64,000 bases of DNA. It comes from Falciphora oryzae (taxonomy: Eukaryota; Ascomycota; Sordariomycetes; Magnaporthales; Magnaporthaceae). How positions within the stretch are numbered: position 1 is the first letter of the stretch; each line of letters opens with the position of its first letter. The notes beneath the pieces are model-generated. The model was not told where the DNA came from. It saw only the letters and a program-made list of their open reading frames with translations, and did not search any database. The translations under genes were made by a program, and so were the position numbers. Shown here piece after piece: positions 63,532 through 64,000 of this stretch. The stretch is from NCBI GenBank assembly GCA_000733355.1, contig JNVV01000004.1, forward strand, positions 1,425,055-1,489,054, read 5' to 3'.

Positions 63532-64000
63532 ATGTTCGATTTTAGAGAGTTCGTTGAGGTCGACGACCTAGGCTAGAACGAGGATTTAGGTTAGAACGAG
63601 GATTTAGGCTAGAACGAGGGTTTAGGGACAGGAACGTTTATTTTGCCCTTAGGACGCGAGCAACCTACTTCCGATAACCTTCGCGGTTACCCCGAATTTA
63701 GCATTTATAGCGTTGCTTCCTATACCCGTTTATAGTTTGCCTATTATATTTCGCGCGATTACGTCTTTATTAAGCTTTTATTATAGTTCCAAAAAGCTTT
63801 AATGGAATGAAAGGCAGTTCGCGAGGCTTTTGGCCTTTTAAACGATTTGGACGATCCGGATCACCTTTAGCCCCAGTAGCGTATTCGAGTTTCGACCTTT
63901 TAGCAGCATGGCTAGGAGGTTAACCGCCCGTTAGGCAGGCCCGGCAGCTAATCGATATTTGGGGCACTATTATACCATTTATTAGCAAAGGAGACCGACG
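63532..64000 (+). pseudogene. Family B gag, 5' part, with 18-bp tandem repeats
   Basis: The ATG at 63532 opens MFDFREFVEVDDLG. Then come three 18-bp units (63571-63588, 63589-63606, 63607-63624), each G-stop-NE-D/G-L with TAG where the other copy has CAA. The frame continues with TFILPLGREQPTSDNLRGYP and AVREAFGLLNDLDDP, with further TAG/TGA codons. Alignment with the minus-strand copy near 8200-8640 supports the frame. The window ends inside it. Confidence 0.7.

Larger units (their letters stand above)
62982..64000 (+). mobile_element. LTR retroelement family B, second copy (partial)
   Basis: LTR 62982-63412, leader and the first about 156 codons of gag, then the window ends. The insertion is in the RNase H region of copia C, so it is younger than that element. 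The sequence is alignable with 8200-9197 in inverse orientation. The target duplication cannot be checked because the other end is outside. Confidence 0.75.

Noticed and set aside
1..64000. CRISPR arrays, operons or prophage
   Set aside because: The window is eukaryotic with spliced genes; no spaced repeat arrays were seen.

Overview
The window is nuclear DNA of a filamentous ascomycete, most likely a Sordariomycete. The reasons are short (about 50-120 bp) GT-AG introns in most genes, fungal-specific families (Helo-like NACHT receptor, 2EXR and HET relics, ankyrin/CorA-like protein, mannitol-1-phosphate dehydrogenase), a Fot1/Pot2-type pogo transposon, and transposons damaged by C-to-T and G-to-A transitions of the kind left by repeat-induced point mutation (RIP). 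I cannot name the species from sequence alone.

Layout. (1) 65-1103: a four-exon orphan gene for a Cys-rich protein. (2) 1644-11908: a nested transposon block. A minus-strand LTR element (family B, probably Ty3/gypsy, gag and 5' LTR only) is interrupted by a minus-strand Ty1/copia element (family A, 626-bp 5' LTR, tRNA-iMet half-tRNA primer site, gag, protease and integrase, but no reverse transcriptase or 3' LTR). A 380-bp LTR-like piece sits inside the family A integrase. Next to these is a plus-strand pogo element with 41-bp inverted repeats and TA target duplications, whose transposase gene is split by a solo family A LTR flanked by CAATC. (3) 11974-35976: gene-dense DNA holding a truncated ankyrin/CorA-like gene, dynamin-like GTPase 1, a Sec14-like lipid-transfer protein, a MDP-1 type HAD phosphatase, an extradiol-dioxygenase-like VOC protein, dynamin-like GTPase 2, an orphan, coatomer beta-prime (SEC27) and mannitol-1-phosphate 5-dehydrogenase. 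(4) 35977-43446: about 7.4 kb with no gene I can support. (5) 43447-58187: sulfatase, 2EXR pseudogene, a solo LTR-like repeat with 16-bp flanking duplications, a NACHT STAND receptor, a HET-domain relic, an intron-containing tRNA-Leu(CAG), a secreted trypsin-like protease, a small secreted 4-Cys protein and a short-chain dehydrogenase. (6) 58262 to the end: a second copia element (family C, 142-bp 5' LTR) broken inside RNase H by another family B copy that runs off the window.

How it fits together. Housekeeping genes (SEC27 in COPI transport, mannitol dehydrogenase in mannitol metabolism) sit beside accessory genes typical of fungal self/non-self recognition or host interaction (NLR, HET relic, secreted protease, secreted small protein), and both sides are bounded by RIP-damaged transposons. 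I see no operon-like system. The most suggestive groups are the two dynamin-like paralogs with a conserved 55-nt exon, 7 kb apart, and the NLR/HET pair. All gene models are hand-spliced from frame continuity and GT-AG sites, without transcript support.
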